64,000 nt of DNA from Pantoea sp. Aalb (GCF_009829985.1 NZ_SZZU01000003.1:1-64000); one strand, 5' to 3'. Counted from the first letter of the stretch, positions 27,217-37,020 are shown. Numbers and translations are program-made. Notes: generated by a model from the sequence alone, not told the origin.

Positions 27217-27516
27217 ATGAAAATTCGTCCGTTGCACGATCGCGTTATAGTTAAGCGTAAAGAAGTAGAAGCTAAATCTGCTGGTGGTATCGTTCTAACC
27301 GGTTCTGCGGCTGGCAAATCAACTCGCGGTGAAGTACTTGCTGTTGGTAATGGCCGTATTTTAGAAAACGGCCAGGTTAAGTCTCTAGATGTAAAAGTGG
27401 GTGATCGAGTCATTTTTAATGAAGGATACAATACTAAAACTGAAAAACTCGATGATAAAGAAGTATTAATCATGTCTGAAAGCGATATTTTAGCGATTGT
27501 TGAAGACGATTGTTAA
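27217..27516 (+). CDS. groS: Co-chaperonin GroES
   Basis: Forms the heptameric lid of the GroEL chamber. The 99 residues run MKIRPLHDRVIVKRKEVE at the N terminus, with the mobile loop GGIVLTGSAAG and the closing SDILAIVEDD; E. coli has 97. I start at ATG 27217, preceded by aaaggag, rather than an upstream in-frame alternative start codon at 27190. It is co-transcribed with groL 42 bases downstream. Confidence 0.97.
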   Translation: MKIRPLHDRVIVKRKEVEAKSAGGIVLTGSAAGKSTRGEVLAVGNGRILENGQVKSLDVKVGDRVIFNEGYNTKTEKLDDKEVLIMSESDILAIVEDDC

Positions 27517-27558
27517 CGAGTAATCCACCGAACTAAAAAAATTTGAGGGATATTTGAA

Positions 27559-29208
27559 ATGGCAGCTAAAGACGTAAAATTTGGCAATGACGCACGTGTA
27601 AAAATGCTACGTGGTGTTAATGTATTAGCAGATGCAGTAAAAGTTACTTTAGGACCCAAAGGACGAAATGTAGTTTTAGATAAATCTTTTGGTTCACCGA
27701 ATATTACTAAAGATGGTGTTTCTGTTGCACGGGAAATCGAATTAGAAGATAAATTTGAAAACATGGGTGCACAGATGGTAAAAGAAGTCGCTTCTAAAGC
27801 TAATGATGCGGCAGGAGATGGTACTACAACTGCAACTGTACTTGCACAGGCTATTGTAAATGAAGGTTTAAAAGCTGTAGCTGCAGGTATGAATCCTATG
27901 GATTTAAAACGTGGTATTGATAAAGCTGTAATAGCTGCAGTTGAGAAACTTAAAGAATTATCTGTTCCTTGTTCTGATCCTAAAGCTATTACTCAAGTAG
28001 GCACTATATCTGCTAATTCTGATGAAAGTGTTGGTATATTAATTGCTCAAGCAATGGAAAAAGTAGGTAAAGAAGGTGTTATTACCGTTGAAGAAGGAAC
28101 TGGCTTACAAGATGAATTAGATGTAGTTGAAGGTATGCAATTTGATCGTGGTTATTTATCTCCATATTTTATTAATAAACCAGAATCAGGTATTGTAGAA
28201 TTAGAAAGTCCTTTTATTTTATTAGCTGACAAGAAAATTTCTAACATTCGTGAAATGCTTCCTATACTGGAAGCAGTTGCAAAAGCAGGTAAATCATTAC
28301 TCATTATTGCTGAAGACGTAGAAGGTGAAGCTTTAGCTACTTTAGTAGTGAATACAATGCGTGGTGTTGTAAAAGTAGCTGCTGTCAAAGCACCAGGATT
28401 TGGTGATCGCCGTAAAGCTATGTTACAGGACATCGCTGTTTTAACTAATGGTACTGTAATATCTGAAGAGATAGGTTTAGAGTTAGAAAAAACTACTTTA
28501 GACGATCTTGGTCAAGCAAAACGCGTAGTTATTAATAAAGATACTACTACTATTATTGATGGTACAGGTAATCAAAGTTCTATTTCTGGCCGTGTAATGC
28601 AAATTCGTCAGCAAATTGAAGAAGCAACTTCTGATTATGATAAAGAAAAACTACAAGAACGTGTAGCTAAATTAGCAGGAGGGGTTGCAGTTCTAAAAGT
28701 TGGTGCAGCTACTGAAGTTGCAATGAAAGAAAAGAAAACACGTGTTGAAGATGCTTTACATGCAACTCGTGCTGCAGTAGAAGAAGGTGTTGTTGCAGGT
28801 GGTGGCGTAGCATTAGTACGTGTAGCTGCAAAAATTACTGAGCTTCAAGGTCAAAATGAAGATCAAAATGTTGGTATACGTGTAGCATTACGTGCAATGG
28901 AATCACCATTACGTCAAATAGTTTCTAATTCAGGTGAAGAACCATCTGTAGTAGCTAATAATGTTAAAGCAGGAGAGGGTAATTATGGTTATAATGCCCA
29001 AACTGAAGAATATGGTAATATGATTGACTTTGGTATTTTAGATCCAACTAAAGTTACTCGTTCTGCTTTACAATATGCTGCTTCAGTAGCTGGTTTGATG
29101 ATAACGACAGAATGTATGGTAACTGACTTACCAAAAGGTGATACTCCTGATGTAGGAGCTAATCCTAGTGGTATGGGCGGTATGGGCGGTATGGGCGGTA
29201 TGATGTAA
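27559..29208 (+). CDS. groL: Chaperonin GroEL
   Basis: Double-ring ATP-dependent folding chamber, usually very abundant in insect symbionts. It has 549 residues (E. coli 548). Visible landmarks are AAKDVKFGNDARVKML, the ATP loop DGTTTATVLAQ, the conserved VEEGVVAGGGVAL and the C-terminal GGM repeat tail. A Shine-Dalgarno (tgaggg) precedes the ATG. Base composition is less AT-rich than the neighbours, as expected for a highly expressed gene. Confidence 0.98.
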   Translation: MAAKDVKFGNDARVKMLRGVNVLADAVKVTLGPKGRNVVLDKSFGSPNITKDGVSVAREIELEDKFENMGAQMVKEVASKANDAAGDGTTTATVLAQAIVNEGLKAVAAGMNPMDLKRGIDKAVIAAVEKLKELSVPCSDPKAITQVGTISANSDESVGILIAQAMEKVGKEGVITVEEGTGLQDELDVVEGMQFDRGYLSPYFINKPESGIVELESPFILLADKKISNIREMLPILEAVAKAGKSLLIIAEDVEGEALATLVVNTMRGVVKVAAVKAPGFGDRRKAMLQDIAVLTNGTVISEEIGLELEKTTLDDLGQAKRVVINKDTTTIIDGTGNQSSISGRVMQIRQQIEEATSDYDKEKLQERVAKLAGGVAVLKVGAATEVAMKEKKTRVEDALHATRAAVEEGVVAGGGVALVRVAAKITELQGQNEDQNVGIRVALRAMESPLRQIVSNSGEEPSVVANNVKAGEGNYGYNAQTEEYGNMIDFGILDPTKVTRSALQYAASVAGLMITTECMVTDLPKGDTPDVGANPSGMGGMGGMGGMM

Positions 29209-29234
29209 TTTTTATGCCTATTATTAGTACTTTT

Positions 29235-29269
29235 AAAAACCCTCGATTTATAATCGAGGGTTTTTCTTT
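29235..29269 (+). terminator. Intrinsic terminator after groL
   Basis: A strong hairpin (aaaaccctcgatt paired with aatcgagggtttt around a three-base loop) begins 26 bases after the groL stop and is followed by further T residues. Confidence 0.85.
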
Positions 29270-29342
29270 TTTAAGAAATAATATCTTTAAAGAAAAATAA
29301 TATAAAAGTGTTAATATCTCTTATTATATGTATTCTATAATA

Positions 29343-30368
29343 TTACCTTTCTAAATTAATTGGTATTTTACTAGGTTTACCGCTAATTTCACGCATAAGT
29401 TTTGGTACCATATACCCAGATACCATTTCCATTAATTGATGTAATAAGTTACGTGCTTTATCATCAGAAACAAAAAAATGTGCTGCACCATGTATCTTAT
29501 CCATTACATGTAAATAGTAAGGTAAAATACCTATATTAAATAGTCCATTACTAAGATTAGCAAGTGTTTGAGCATTATCATTTATAGCACGAAGTAATAC
29601 ACTTTGATTTAGAAGTGTAACTCCAGAATATTTTAACAGTTGCATACTTTTATATAAATCATCATCTATTTCTTGTATATGGTTAATATGAGTTACAAAT
29701 AAGATCTGAAGGCGTGTACGAGAAAAAATTTGGCATAAGTTCCTTGTAATACGAGCAGGAATGACTACAGGTAAACGAGTATGAATCCTTAGTCTTTTAA
29801 TATGAGGGATGTTCGTTAAAGATTTTACTAACCAAGCTATTTCATGATCTTTTGCCATTAATGGATCTCCACCAGAAAAAATAACTTCATCAAGTTCTGT
29901 ATGTATAGATATATATTTTATAGCTATTTGCCAACTACTCTTATTGCCAGGATTATTTTGATAAGGAAAATAACGGCGAAAACAGTAACGACAATGTATG
30001 GCACATCCATTTTTGACTAAAAGAAGTATCCGGTTTTTATACTTATGTAGTAAACCTGGTACTACATTTCTTTGTTCATTTAGAGGATCATAACTATATC
30101 CTGATACATGAATCAATTCCTGATAGGTAGTTAGTACTTGTAGTAATAATGGATCTTTAGAATTTCCAGGAATCATTTTTTTAATAAAAGTACGTGGTAC
30201 ACGTAATGCGAAGCACTTTTGTATTTGCGTTTCTTTACTGTAAGTTAAACTATTATCTTGATCAAGTTTTACTAATTTTAGTAATTCAGCTCGATTAGTA
30301 ACAACATCTGAAAGTTGTTTTAACCAATCTTCTCTAAACTTAGAATTTAAGGGTATAATATTTAACAT
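29343..30368 (-). CDS. epmB: EF-P lysine 2,3-aminomutase EpmB
   Basis: Radical-SAM, PLP-dependent enzyme that converts (S)-alpha-lysine to (R)-beta-lysine for attachment to elongation factor P. It has 341 residues (E. coli YjeK 342). The iron-sulfur motif is CAIHCRYC (Cys122, Cys126, Cys129), followed by FSGGDPL. It is divergent from efp with 34 bases between start codons, so the promoters must overlap. Its partner EpmA is encoded at 31499. Confidence 0.95.
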   Translation of the reverse strand: MLNIIPLNSKFREDWLKQLSDVVTNRAELLKLVKLDQDNSLTYSKETQIQKCFALRVPRTFIKKMIPGNSKDPLLLQVLTTYQELIHVSGYSYDPLNEQRNVVPGLLHKYKNRILLLVKNGCAIHCRYCFRRYFPYQNNPGNKSSWQIAIKYISIHTELDEVIFSGGDPLMAKDHEIAWLVKSLTNIPHIKRLRIHTRLPVVIPARITRNLCQIFSRTRLQILFVTHINHIQEIDDDLYKSMQLLKYSGVTLLNQSVLLRAINDNAQTLANLSNGLFNIGILPYYLHVMDKIHGAAHFFVSDDKARNLLHQLMEMVSGYMVPKLMREISGKPSKIPINLER

Positions 30369-30402
30369 TTTATTATTTCATTAAAATTAATACAGGATTT
30401 TT

Positions 30403-30975
30403 ATGGAAATATATCTTACTAATAATTTTCGTTCTGGGCTTAAAATTATATTAAATGGTGAACCATATCTCATTGAATCTAGTGAGTTTGTTAAGCCAGG
30501 TAAAGGTCAAGCATTTGCACGTGTAAAGATGCGTCGTTTACTCACTGGCTCTCGTGTTGAAAAAACATTTAAATCTACTGAATCTGTTAAAAGTGCAGAT
30601 GTTAAAGATATTACTTTACATTATTCTTATAATGAAGGTTTATTTTATTATTTTATTCACCCTCAAACTTTTAATCAATATCAAGTTGAAGCTAAGATAT
30701 TAGAAGATTCAAAAAAATGGCTACAAGCAAATATGGAATGTATAGTAACTTTATGGAATGATAGACCTATTTCAGTTCAACTACCAAATTTTATAGAAGC
30801 CGAAATTACTGATACTAAACCATGGATAAAAGGTGATACAGCCGGTACTAGCAGTAAACCAGCTATTTTATCAACTGGTGCAATAATTAAAGTCCCATTA
30901 TTTTTGCAAGTAGGTGAAATAGTTAAAGTTGATACTCGTTCTGGTGAATATGTATCTCGTGTAAAATCTAATTGA
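30403..30975 (+). CDS. efp: Translation elongation factor P
   Basis: Binds ribosomes stalled at polyproline stretches and speeds peptide-bond formation. It has 190 residues (E. coli 188). The beta-lysylated residue is conserved as Lys34 in FVKPGKGQAFARVK. The C-terminal domain ends VDTRSGEYVSRVKSN. With epmA and epmB both intact nearby, EF-P is probably modified here. Confidence 0.97.
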   Translation: MEIYLTNNFRSGLKIILNGEPYLIESSEFVKPGKGQAFARVKMRRLLTGSRVEKTFKSTESVKSADVKDITLHYSYNEGLFYYFIHPQTFNQYQVEAKILEDSKKWLQANMECIVTLWNDRPISVQLPNFIEAEITDTKPWIKGDTAGTSSKPAILSTGAIIKVPLFLQVGEIVKVDTRSGEYVSRVKSN

Positions 30976-31127
30976 TTTAATTAATTAGATTTTAATATTT
31001 CTTTATTTCTTTTATTAAGTTAGAAAAAAATAAAATTTTGAAATTTTTTATTAAAAATATATATAGCCTGCAATGATTGCATATAACGACTATACTTTTA
31101 ATGGAACTAAAAAGGAAGGATACAGCT

Positions 31128-31262
31128 ATGTTAAAGCAAAGTATTATTTCGTTTCTTTCCGTATTGATGATATCATCATTACTATCTGACTGTAATACTA
31201 CTCGAGGTGTTGGTAAAGATATTGAAGCAGGTGGTCAAGCAATACAACGTAGCATACGGTAA
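31128..31262 (+). CDS. ecnB: Entericidin B-like small lipoprotein
   Basis: A 44-residue protein that aligns with E. coli EcnB (48): a basic start MLKQ, a hydrophobic signal segment, then CNTTRGVGKDIEAGGQAI. EcnB is a membrane lipoprotein tied to stationary-phase lysis; EcnA is the proposed antidote and is absent. The start is ATG 31128 with Shine-Dalgarno aaggaagga. The lipobox reads LLSDC, with Asp at the position before Cys22 where E. coli has Ala, which may hinder lipid modification. Position after efp matches E. coli. Confidence 0.85.
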   Translation: MLKQSIISFLSVLMISSLLSDCNTTRGVGKDIEAGGQAIQRSIR

Positions 31263-31267
31263 GAAGA

Positions 31268-31294
31268 ACCGGTACGAATTTTTCGTACCGGTTA
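31268..31294 (+). terminator. Hairpin after ecnB, likely terminator
   Basis: An 11-bp stem (aaccggtacga with tcgtaccggtt) starts six bases after the ecnB stop. No T-run follows, so termination may be inefficient or the hairpin may protect the 3' end. A second 10-bp perfect inverted repeat lies at 31412-31439. Confidence 0.5.
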
Positions 31295-31498
31295 AGTAAG
31301 GTTATTTATGATATCTTTATTTTTCTCTTATAAACTATCAAAATTAAATTAATACCTTTCATTAATATTTTTAATATTAAAAAATATTATTTAATTTCAT
31401 GTAGTCATATAATAACTCTAATTTAAAAGTTAGAGTTATCTTAACTATATAAAAATTGATGCATGTATGTTTATTTTTTAATAGAGACAAGATAAAAC

Positions 31499-32476
31499 AT
31501 GGAAAGAAAAATAAAATGGCAGCCAAGCGCGTCTATATTAAACTTATTCAAACGTGCTAAGATTATAGCCCAAATTCGTCAGTTTTTTTCTGATAGAGGG
31601 GTATTAGAAGTTGATACTCCAATAATGAGCCAATCAACTATTACAGATGTCCATTTAGTTCCATTTAAAACACATTTTTTTAGTCCAAATAAACAAAATA
31701 GTATGGATTTATGGCTAACAACTAGTCCAGAATATCATATGAAACGTTTACTAGCAGCAGAAAGTGGTCCTATTTATCAAATAAACCATAGTTTTCGTAA
31801 TGAAGAAGTAGGACGTTACCATAATCCAGAATTTACTATGTTAGAATGGTATCGTCCACATTATGATATGTATTGTTTAATGAAAGAAGTAAATGATTTA
31901 CATCAATTAGTATTAAAATGCGAACCTGCTGAATATATTTCATATCAAGAAGTATTTCTTTATTATTTAGGCATAGATCCGCTTACTGCTAATAAAACTC
32001 AATTATGCATCATTTTAGAAAAAATAGGAGAAGATGAATTTATAAAGCATGAAGAAAATCGTGATATTTGGTTGCAATTAATATTCACATTAGAAATAGA
32101 ACCTAAAATTGGCATTCATAAACCTATTTTTATTTATAATTTTCCATCTAGCCAAGCTGGATTAGCTAAAATTAATTCTAAGGATAACCGTGTAGCAGAA
32201 CGTTTTGAACTATACTATAAGGGTATTGAGTTAGCAAATGGTTTTTGCGAGTTAACTGATAGTAATGAGCAAAGACAGCGTTTTGAGTTGGAGAATCGTC
32301 TTCGTACTAAAAGAGGTTTGCCACAGAATAATATCGATAATAATTTATTGGATGCATTAGCTTATGGTATTCCATATTGCTCAGGAGTAGCACTTGGTGT
32401 AGATCGTTTGATTATGTTAGCATTAAAAGCTGATTCTATTAATGAAGTTATTGCTTTTCCAATTGATCGATGTTAA
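31499..32476 (+). CDS. epmA: EF-P--(R)-beta-lysine ligase EpmA
   Basis: A lysyl-tRNA synthetase paralogue lacking the anticodon-binding domain; it ligates beta-lysine to Lys34 of EF-P. The 325 residues equal E. coli EpmA. Class II synthetase motifs are visible: LTTSPEYHMKRLL, FRNEEVGRYHNPEFTMLEW and the closing GVALGVDRLIMLAL. In E. coli it lies some genes away from efp, across the frd operon; those genes are lost here. Confidence 0.96.
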   Translation: MERKIKWQPSASILNLFKRAKIIAQIRQFFSDRGVLEVDTPIMSQSTITDVHLVPFKTHFFSPNKQNSMDLWLTTSPEYHMKRLLAAESGPIYQINHSFRNEEVGRYHNPEFTMLEWYRPHYDMYCLMKEVNDLHQLVLKCEPAEYISYQEVFLYYLGIDPLTANKTQLCIILEKIGEDEFIKHEENRDIWLQLIFTLEIEPKIGIHKPIFIYNFPSSQAGLAKINSKDNRVAERFELYYKGIELANGFCELTDSNEQRQRFELENRLRTKRGLPQNNIDNNLLDALAYGIPYCSGVALGVDRLIMLALKADSINEVIAFPIDRC

Positions 32477-32584
32477 TTAGATAAATAAAATTATTGATAT
32501 TAATTTTATTTATCTCTTTTTATTTTATATATATTTTAAACATAAAAAATGTAATTTAATTATTCTAAAAATAGAATATTAAGT

Positions 32585-32620
32585 TACTCTTCTAATTAAT
32601 AATTATTAATTAGAAGAGTA
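32585..32620. terminator. Perfect 16-bp hairpin between convergent epmA and degQ
   Basis: Arms 32585-32600 (tactcttctaattaat) and 32605-32620 are exact reverse complements around a four-base loop. The position between two convergent genes suggests a bidirectional terminator, but no T-run of note flanks it. Confidence 0.5.
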
Positions 32621-32671
32621 GAATTCATTAATTGTTTTGTTAATTGTTTTGTTATTAGAATCCATTTATAA

Positions 32672-32704
32672 AATAGGATGATAATAAATATTTATCACCC
32701 TATC
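32672..32704 (-). terminator. Likely terminator of degQ
   Basis: On the minus strand a stem atagggtgataa / ttatcatcctat (one mismatch) follows the degQ stop by a few bases and is followed by tttta. This fits a weak intrinsic terminator. Confidence 0.5.
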
Positions 32705-32711
32705 TTAAAAG

Positions 32712-34085
32712 TTATCTTAAAATTAAATAAATAGTTTCGTATCCTCGTATCACTTTTAATGCTAATAATGATGAAAACTTATCTTCAATTGCTTTACGCA
32801 TTTCTGCTAAATTTCTTACGCGAATTCTATTAATATTAACGATTACATCATCTTTTTGTAGACCAACTTGTTCAGCTGGGGTATTTTTTTCAACAAAATT
32901 AACTTTTATACCTTTATGACCACTTTTAGTAAAACCGTTGCTTAAAGTAGCTCCTTGTAAAGAAGGAAACAGCGATTGTAAACTAATAATCTTTTTTTGT
33001 TCGCGCAAAGTAACAGTTATAGTTAATGATTTTCCTGCACGTAATAAACCAATCTTTAATTTTTGACCAGGAGATGTAGTAGCAACTTTAACACGTAATT
33101 CAGCAAAATTGATAATCATCTTATTGTTTACTGAGATGATAATATCTCCTGCTTTAATATGAGCTTTTGAAGCTGGAGAGTTTGGTAAAACTTCTGAAAT
33201 GAATGCGCCACGTTGTACATTAACATTAAGAGCCTTAGCAATATCAGGAGTCATTTCAGTGCCCTTTACACCTAATTGACTACGTTTAACTTTGCCAAAT
33301 CTTGTCAGCTGTGTTGCAAGGCTTACTACTATGTTACTAGGAATAGCAAAACCAATACCAATGTTTCCACCTCTTGAAGCTAAAATTGCTGTATTAATTC
33401 CAATTAGTTCACCGTTTAAGTTTACTAATGCACCACCAGAGTTTCCAAAATTAATAGCAGCATCAGTTTGGATAAAATTTTCTAATCCCTCTAAATGAAG
33501 ACCACTACGTCCTAGGGCTGATATAATACCAGAAGTTGCCGTTTGTCCAAGACCAAAAGGACTACCGATTGCTACTACAAAATCACCTACTTTTAATAAA
33601 TCAGAATCTGCAATTTTGATTTGAATAAGATTTTTTGAATGATAGATTTGAATCAAAGCAATATCAGTTTGTTCATCATAACCAATGATTTTTGCATTGT
33701 ATTCCTTTCCATTATTCAGTTGTACAGTAATTTTATTTGCACCATGAATTACATGATTATTCGTAAGAATATAACCCTTTTTAGCATTAATTATTACACC
33801 TGAACCTAAACCTTCAAATGGTTGAGGTTGATTATGATGTGGTAAATGATCAAAGAATCGCTTTAATGATTCAGGAATATTTTGTCTATGATGTGCATTA
33901 TCAATACCTTCAACATGTATGCTTACCACTGCAGGTAAAACCTTTTCTAACATAAGTGATAAACTTGGTATAGGAATTTTCCTATTAATATGAGGTATTA
34001 AACCAGCTATTGTATTTGTAATACAAGTTATATTCATAGCAATGCTTAAAACTAATAGATTTAATAATCTTGATTTATTTTTCAT
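32712..34085 (-). CDS. degQ: Periplasmic serine protease DegQ
   Basis: HtrA-family protease and chaperone for misfolded envelope proteins. It has 457 residues (E. coli DegQ 455). A signal peptide occupies about the first 27 residues. The catalytic triad is visible as His in NNHVIHG, Asp in EQTDIAL and Ser in GNSGGAL. Two PDZ domains follow. The short linker after the signal peptide and overall length fit DegQ rather than DegP, and full secretion signal plus two PDZ domains exclude DegS. The neighbours zapG and zapE match E. coli. Confidence 0.93.
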   Translation of the reverse strand: MKNKSRLLNLLVLSIAMNITCITNTIAGLIPHINRKIPIPSLSLMLEKVLPAVVSIHVEGIDNAHHRQNIPESLKRFFDHLPHHNQPQPFEGLGSGVIINAKKGYILTNNHVIHGANKITVQLNNGKEYNAKIIGYDEQTDIALIQIYHSKNLIQIKIADSDLLKVGDFVVAIGSPFGLGQTATSGIISALGRSGLHLEGLENFIQTDAAINFGNSGGALVNLNGELIGINTAILASRGGNIGIGFAIPSNIVVSLATQLTRFGKVKRSQLGVKGTEMTPDIAKALNVNVQRGAFISEVLPNSPASKAHIKAGDIIISVNNKMIINFAELRVKVATTSPGQKLKIGLLRAGKSLTITVTLREQKKIISLQSLFPSLQGATLSNGFTKSGHKGIKVNFVEKNTPAEQVGLQKDDVIVNINRIRVRNLAEMRKAIEDKFSSLLALKVIRGYETIYLILR

Positions 34086-34194
34086 TGTAGATGTTCTCGC
34101 TGCAAAAAGAATACGGGAAAAATGAAACAGTATACGAGTTTGTTAAGTTTTTTTTCATACTGAAATGATAAATTAATATTATTCCATAAAATAT

Positions 34195-34596
34195 TTAATG
34201 ACCTGATGTACGATTATTTCGTAATAATCCAGATGATTCTTCTGAATAATCGCGTGGAGTTTGCACTGGTAATTGATCGTTATCTATTTCGGTTTCTTTA
34301 AATTTATATGTAAAAAGATTTTTCCCGTTTATTTTGTGAGATAGTAATTTATTAGAATTTTTTGCTATATGATTATAAAATTTACGGTAGTCATGTGCCA
34401 TATTATCTAATAATTCAGCACTTCGTTCAAAGTGATTAGAAATCTCTTCGCGGTAATTAGCTAATTCTATTTTTGATTGTTGTAATTTGTATTGAATATT
34501 ATTTTGTTCTCGTAATTTTTTATTACCAAAACGCATTGTCACAGCTCCAATGATTATACCAGTTATTAATCCCATTATTCCATATTCCCAAGTCAT
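34195..34596 (-). CDS. zapG: Cell-division / envelope coordination protein ZapG (YhcB)
   Basis: Single-span inner-membrane protein (DUF1043) linked in E. coli to septation and control of envelope synthesis. I start at ATG 34596 because MTWEYGIMGLITGIIIGAV matches the E. coli N terminus and a Shine-Dalgarno (caggag) precedes it; an upstream extension to 34659 looks spurious. That gives 133 residues (E. coli 132): a membrane span, a coiled coil (AELLDNMAHDYRKFYNH) and a C-terminal PRDYSEESSGLLR. Divergent from zapE, as in E. coli. Confidence 0.93.
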   Translation of the reverse strand: MTWEYGIMGLITGIIIGAVTMRFGNKKLREQNNIQYKLQQSKIELANYREEISNHFERSAELLDNMAHDYRKFYNHIAKNSNKLLSHKINGKNLFTYKFKETEIDNDQLPVQTPRDYSEESSGLLRNNRTSGH

Positions 34597-34778
34597 ACTA
34601 ACTCCTGTATAATATTTATTGCTTTTATAACGTTGGTTATTCTTTAAAGACTTCACCATACCTATTCTTATTAATAGGAAGTAGAACTTTTAAATAATGT
34701 TAAGTTTTGTATCTGTTAATTGTAAAGTATTAATAAATTAATAAAATTATTCATTACTTAGGTTTTAAAAAAGAAATA

Positions 34779-35903
34779 ATGCAAATCTCAAATCTACTTG
34801 CCCAATATGAGAAGGCATTGTCAAATGACACTTTTTTTCCAGATGACATACAACGTAAGGCAATTACTTATTTAGATACCATTCAAAAAGAATTGACTTT
34901 AAGATATTATAATAATACCAAGTTAACAACTAAAGGCATATTGAGACATCTATTTAATTTTAGGAATAAAAAAAAACACGTAAAACCAATTCATGGTCTT
35001 TATATGTGGGGAAGTGTAGGTTGCGGTAAAACTTGGTTAATGGATTTATTTTTTCAATCTATACCTAGTAATCGTAAACTTCGTTTACATTTCCACCGTT
35101 TTATGTTACGTGTACATCAAGAGTTATCACAGTTACAAGGACAAAGCAATCCATTATTAAGAGTTGCTGATCGTTTTAAAACAGAAACAGATATTATTTG
35201 TTTTGATGAATTTTTTGTTTCCGATATTACTGATGCTATGTTACTTAGTATTCTTATAGAAGCATTATTTACTAGAGGAATTACCTTGGTGGCTACTTCT
35301 AATATTTCACCGGATAATCTATACCATAATGGTTTACAACGTACTCGTTTTTTATCAGTTATTGAACAGGTTAAATACCATTGCACTGTAATAAATTTTA
35401 ACTCTGGAATTAATTATCGCATGCAGAGATTTAGATCATCATATCTATGGCATTATCCACTTAATAAATTAACTTATGATGAAATGAGACGTATGTTTTT
35501 TATTTTATCTGGTAAAGAATATGATACAAAAGAACAGATATTGAAAATTAATCACCGACAAATAAAAACGCGAGGCTTTATTAATGGTGTTTTAGCAATA
35601 GATTTTCTAACTATTTGTGGTGATGAACGAAGCCAATATGATTATATTGAAATATCAAGTTATTTTCATAGTATATTATTATATGATGTCCCAATATTGC
35701 TTTATAAAGAAGATCAAGCTCGTCGTTTCCTTACATTAATTGATGAATTATACGATCGTAATGTTAAATTAATTGTAGCAGCAGAGACTTCATTATTTGA
35801 AATATATCAAGGAAGAAATTTAACATTTGAATACCAACGTTGTGTATCGCGGTTACAAGAAATGCAAAGTGAAAAATATTTATGTTTACCACACTTAAAT
35901 TAA
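34779..35903 (+). CDS. zapE: Cell-division ATPase ZapE
   Basis: AFG1-family ATPase that acts on the Z-ring late in division. It has 374 residues (E. coli 375). Walker A is GSVGCGKTWLMDLF and Walker B is IICFDEFFVSDI; GITLVATSN is sensor I. The C-terminal domain ends RLQEMQSEKYL. A run of nine A at about 34968 is read through in frame, so no frameshift is needed. Confidence 0.95.
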   Translation: MQISNLLAQYEKALSNDTFFPDDIQRKAITYLDTIQKELTLRYYNNTKLTTKGILRHLFNFRNKKKHVKPIHGLYMWGSVGCGKTWLMDLFFQSIPSNRKLRLHFHRFMLRVHQELSQLQGQSNPLLRVADRFKTETDIICFDEFFVSDITDAMLLSILIEALFTRGITLVATSNISPDNLYHNGLQRTRFLSVIEQVKYHCTVINFNSGINYRMQRFRSSYLWHYPLNKLTYDEMRRMFFILSGKEYDTKEQILKINHRQIKTRGFINGVLAIDFLTICGDERSQYDYIEISSYFHSILLYDVPILLYKEDQARRFLTLIDELYDRNVKLIVAAETSLFEIYQGRNLTFEYQRCVSRLQEMQSEKYLCLPHLN

Positions 35904-36069
35904 CATTTAATTTTTATAAAAAATCGAATTTTAGTAGGTTTTTTTTAATAATTATATTAATATCCCATCATTAATAAATAAATTAATGTAAAAGATTTGA
36001 ATTTTTCATTTAAACATTTAAAATATTAGTTATACATAACTTTTTTTAATTTTCGGATTTAATTTTTTA

Positions 36070-36498
36070 ATGAAAACTTTTACAGTTAAAACAGAAAGCA
36101 TACAACACAATTGGTATATTGTGGATGCAACGGATAAAATTTTAGGTCGCTTAGCAACTCAATTGGCTCTTCGTCTACGTGGTAAACACAAGGCGGAATA
36201 TAGTATGCATGTTGATATTGGTGACTATATCATAGTTCTAAATGCAGAGAAGATTGCTGTAACCGGTAAAAAGCGTAACTACAAAATGTATTTTCATCAT
36301 ACTGGGTATATCGGTGGTATTAAAAAAGCAACTTTTCAAGAAATGATTTCACGTCAACCAACGTATGTTATTAAAAATGCTGTAAAAGGTATGCTACCAA
36401 AAGGACCTCTAGGACGTGCTATGTACCGTAAGTTAAAAGTGTATACAGGTAATCAACATAACCATATAGCACAGCAACCTCAACTTATTGACATTTAA
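36070..36498 (+). CDS. rplM: 50S ribosomal protein L13
   Basis: Early-assembly protein of the large subunit. It has 142 residues, as in E. coli. Clear segments are WYIVDATDKILGRLAT, LRGKHKAEYSMHVD and VKGMLPKGPLGRAMYRKL. It forms an operon with rpsI 14 bases downstream. Confidence 0.98.
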   Translation: MKTFTVKTESIQHNWYIVDATDKILGRLATQLALRLRGKHKAEYSMHVDIGDYIIVLNAEKIAVTGKKRNYKMYFHHTGYIGGIKKATFQEMISRQPTYVIKNAVKGMLPKGPLGRAMYRKLKVYTGNQHNHIAQQPQLIDI

Positions 36499-36512
36499 TT
36501 TAGGCTTATGTA

Positions 36513-36905
36513 ATGACTGATAATCAAGATTATGGAACTGGTCGACGTAAAAGTTCATCTGCTCGAGTATTTATTAAATTGGGTAGTGGTAATATTATAA
36601 TTAATAATCGTTCATTAGAACACTATTTTGGACGTGAAACTGCACGTATGGTTATACGTCAACCACTTGAATTAGTTAATATGATTGATAAATTTGATCT
36701 TTATGTAACAGTTAAAGGTGGTGGAATATCTGGCCAAGCTGGTGCTATTCGTCATGGTATTGCTCGTGCTTTGATAAAGTATGATAGTACTTGGCGTTCA
36801 GAACTTCATAGAGAGGGGTTCATAACTCGTGATGCGCGTCGTGTTGAACGTAAAAAAATTGGGTTACGTAAAGCACGTCGTCGTCCACAATTTTCTAAGC
36901 GTTAA
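36513..36905 (+). CDS. rpsI: 30S ribosomal protein S9
   Basis: Small-subunit protein whose C-terminal tail touches the P-site tRNA. It has 130 residues, as in E. coli, with YGTGRRKSSSARVF at the start and the intact basic tail RKARRRPQFSKR. Confidence 0.98.
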   Translation: MTDNQDYGTGRRKSSSARVFIKLGSGNIIINNRSLEHYFGRETARMVIRQPLELVNMIDKFDLYVTVKGGGISGQAGAIRHGIARALIKYDSTWRSELHREGFITRDARRVERKKIGLRKARRRPQFSKR

Positions 36906-37020
36906 TTTTTTAATAATAATTAAAATAAAAATATATAATAAACGTTACTTTAAAACATTATTAGTAAATGAGAGATGAGAGATTATATAATTCTTTATTC
37001 ATAATTTTTTGGAGGTGTTC

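Noticed and set aside
34960..34980. Poly-A tract in zapE as a frameshift needing slippage
   Set aside because: The run of A is read through in frame as written and the protein aligns on both sides, so no correction is needed.
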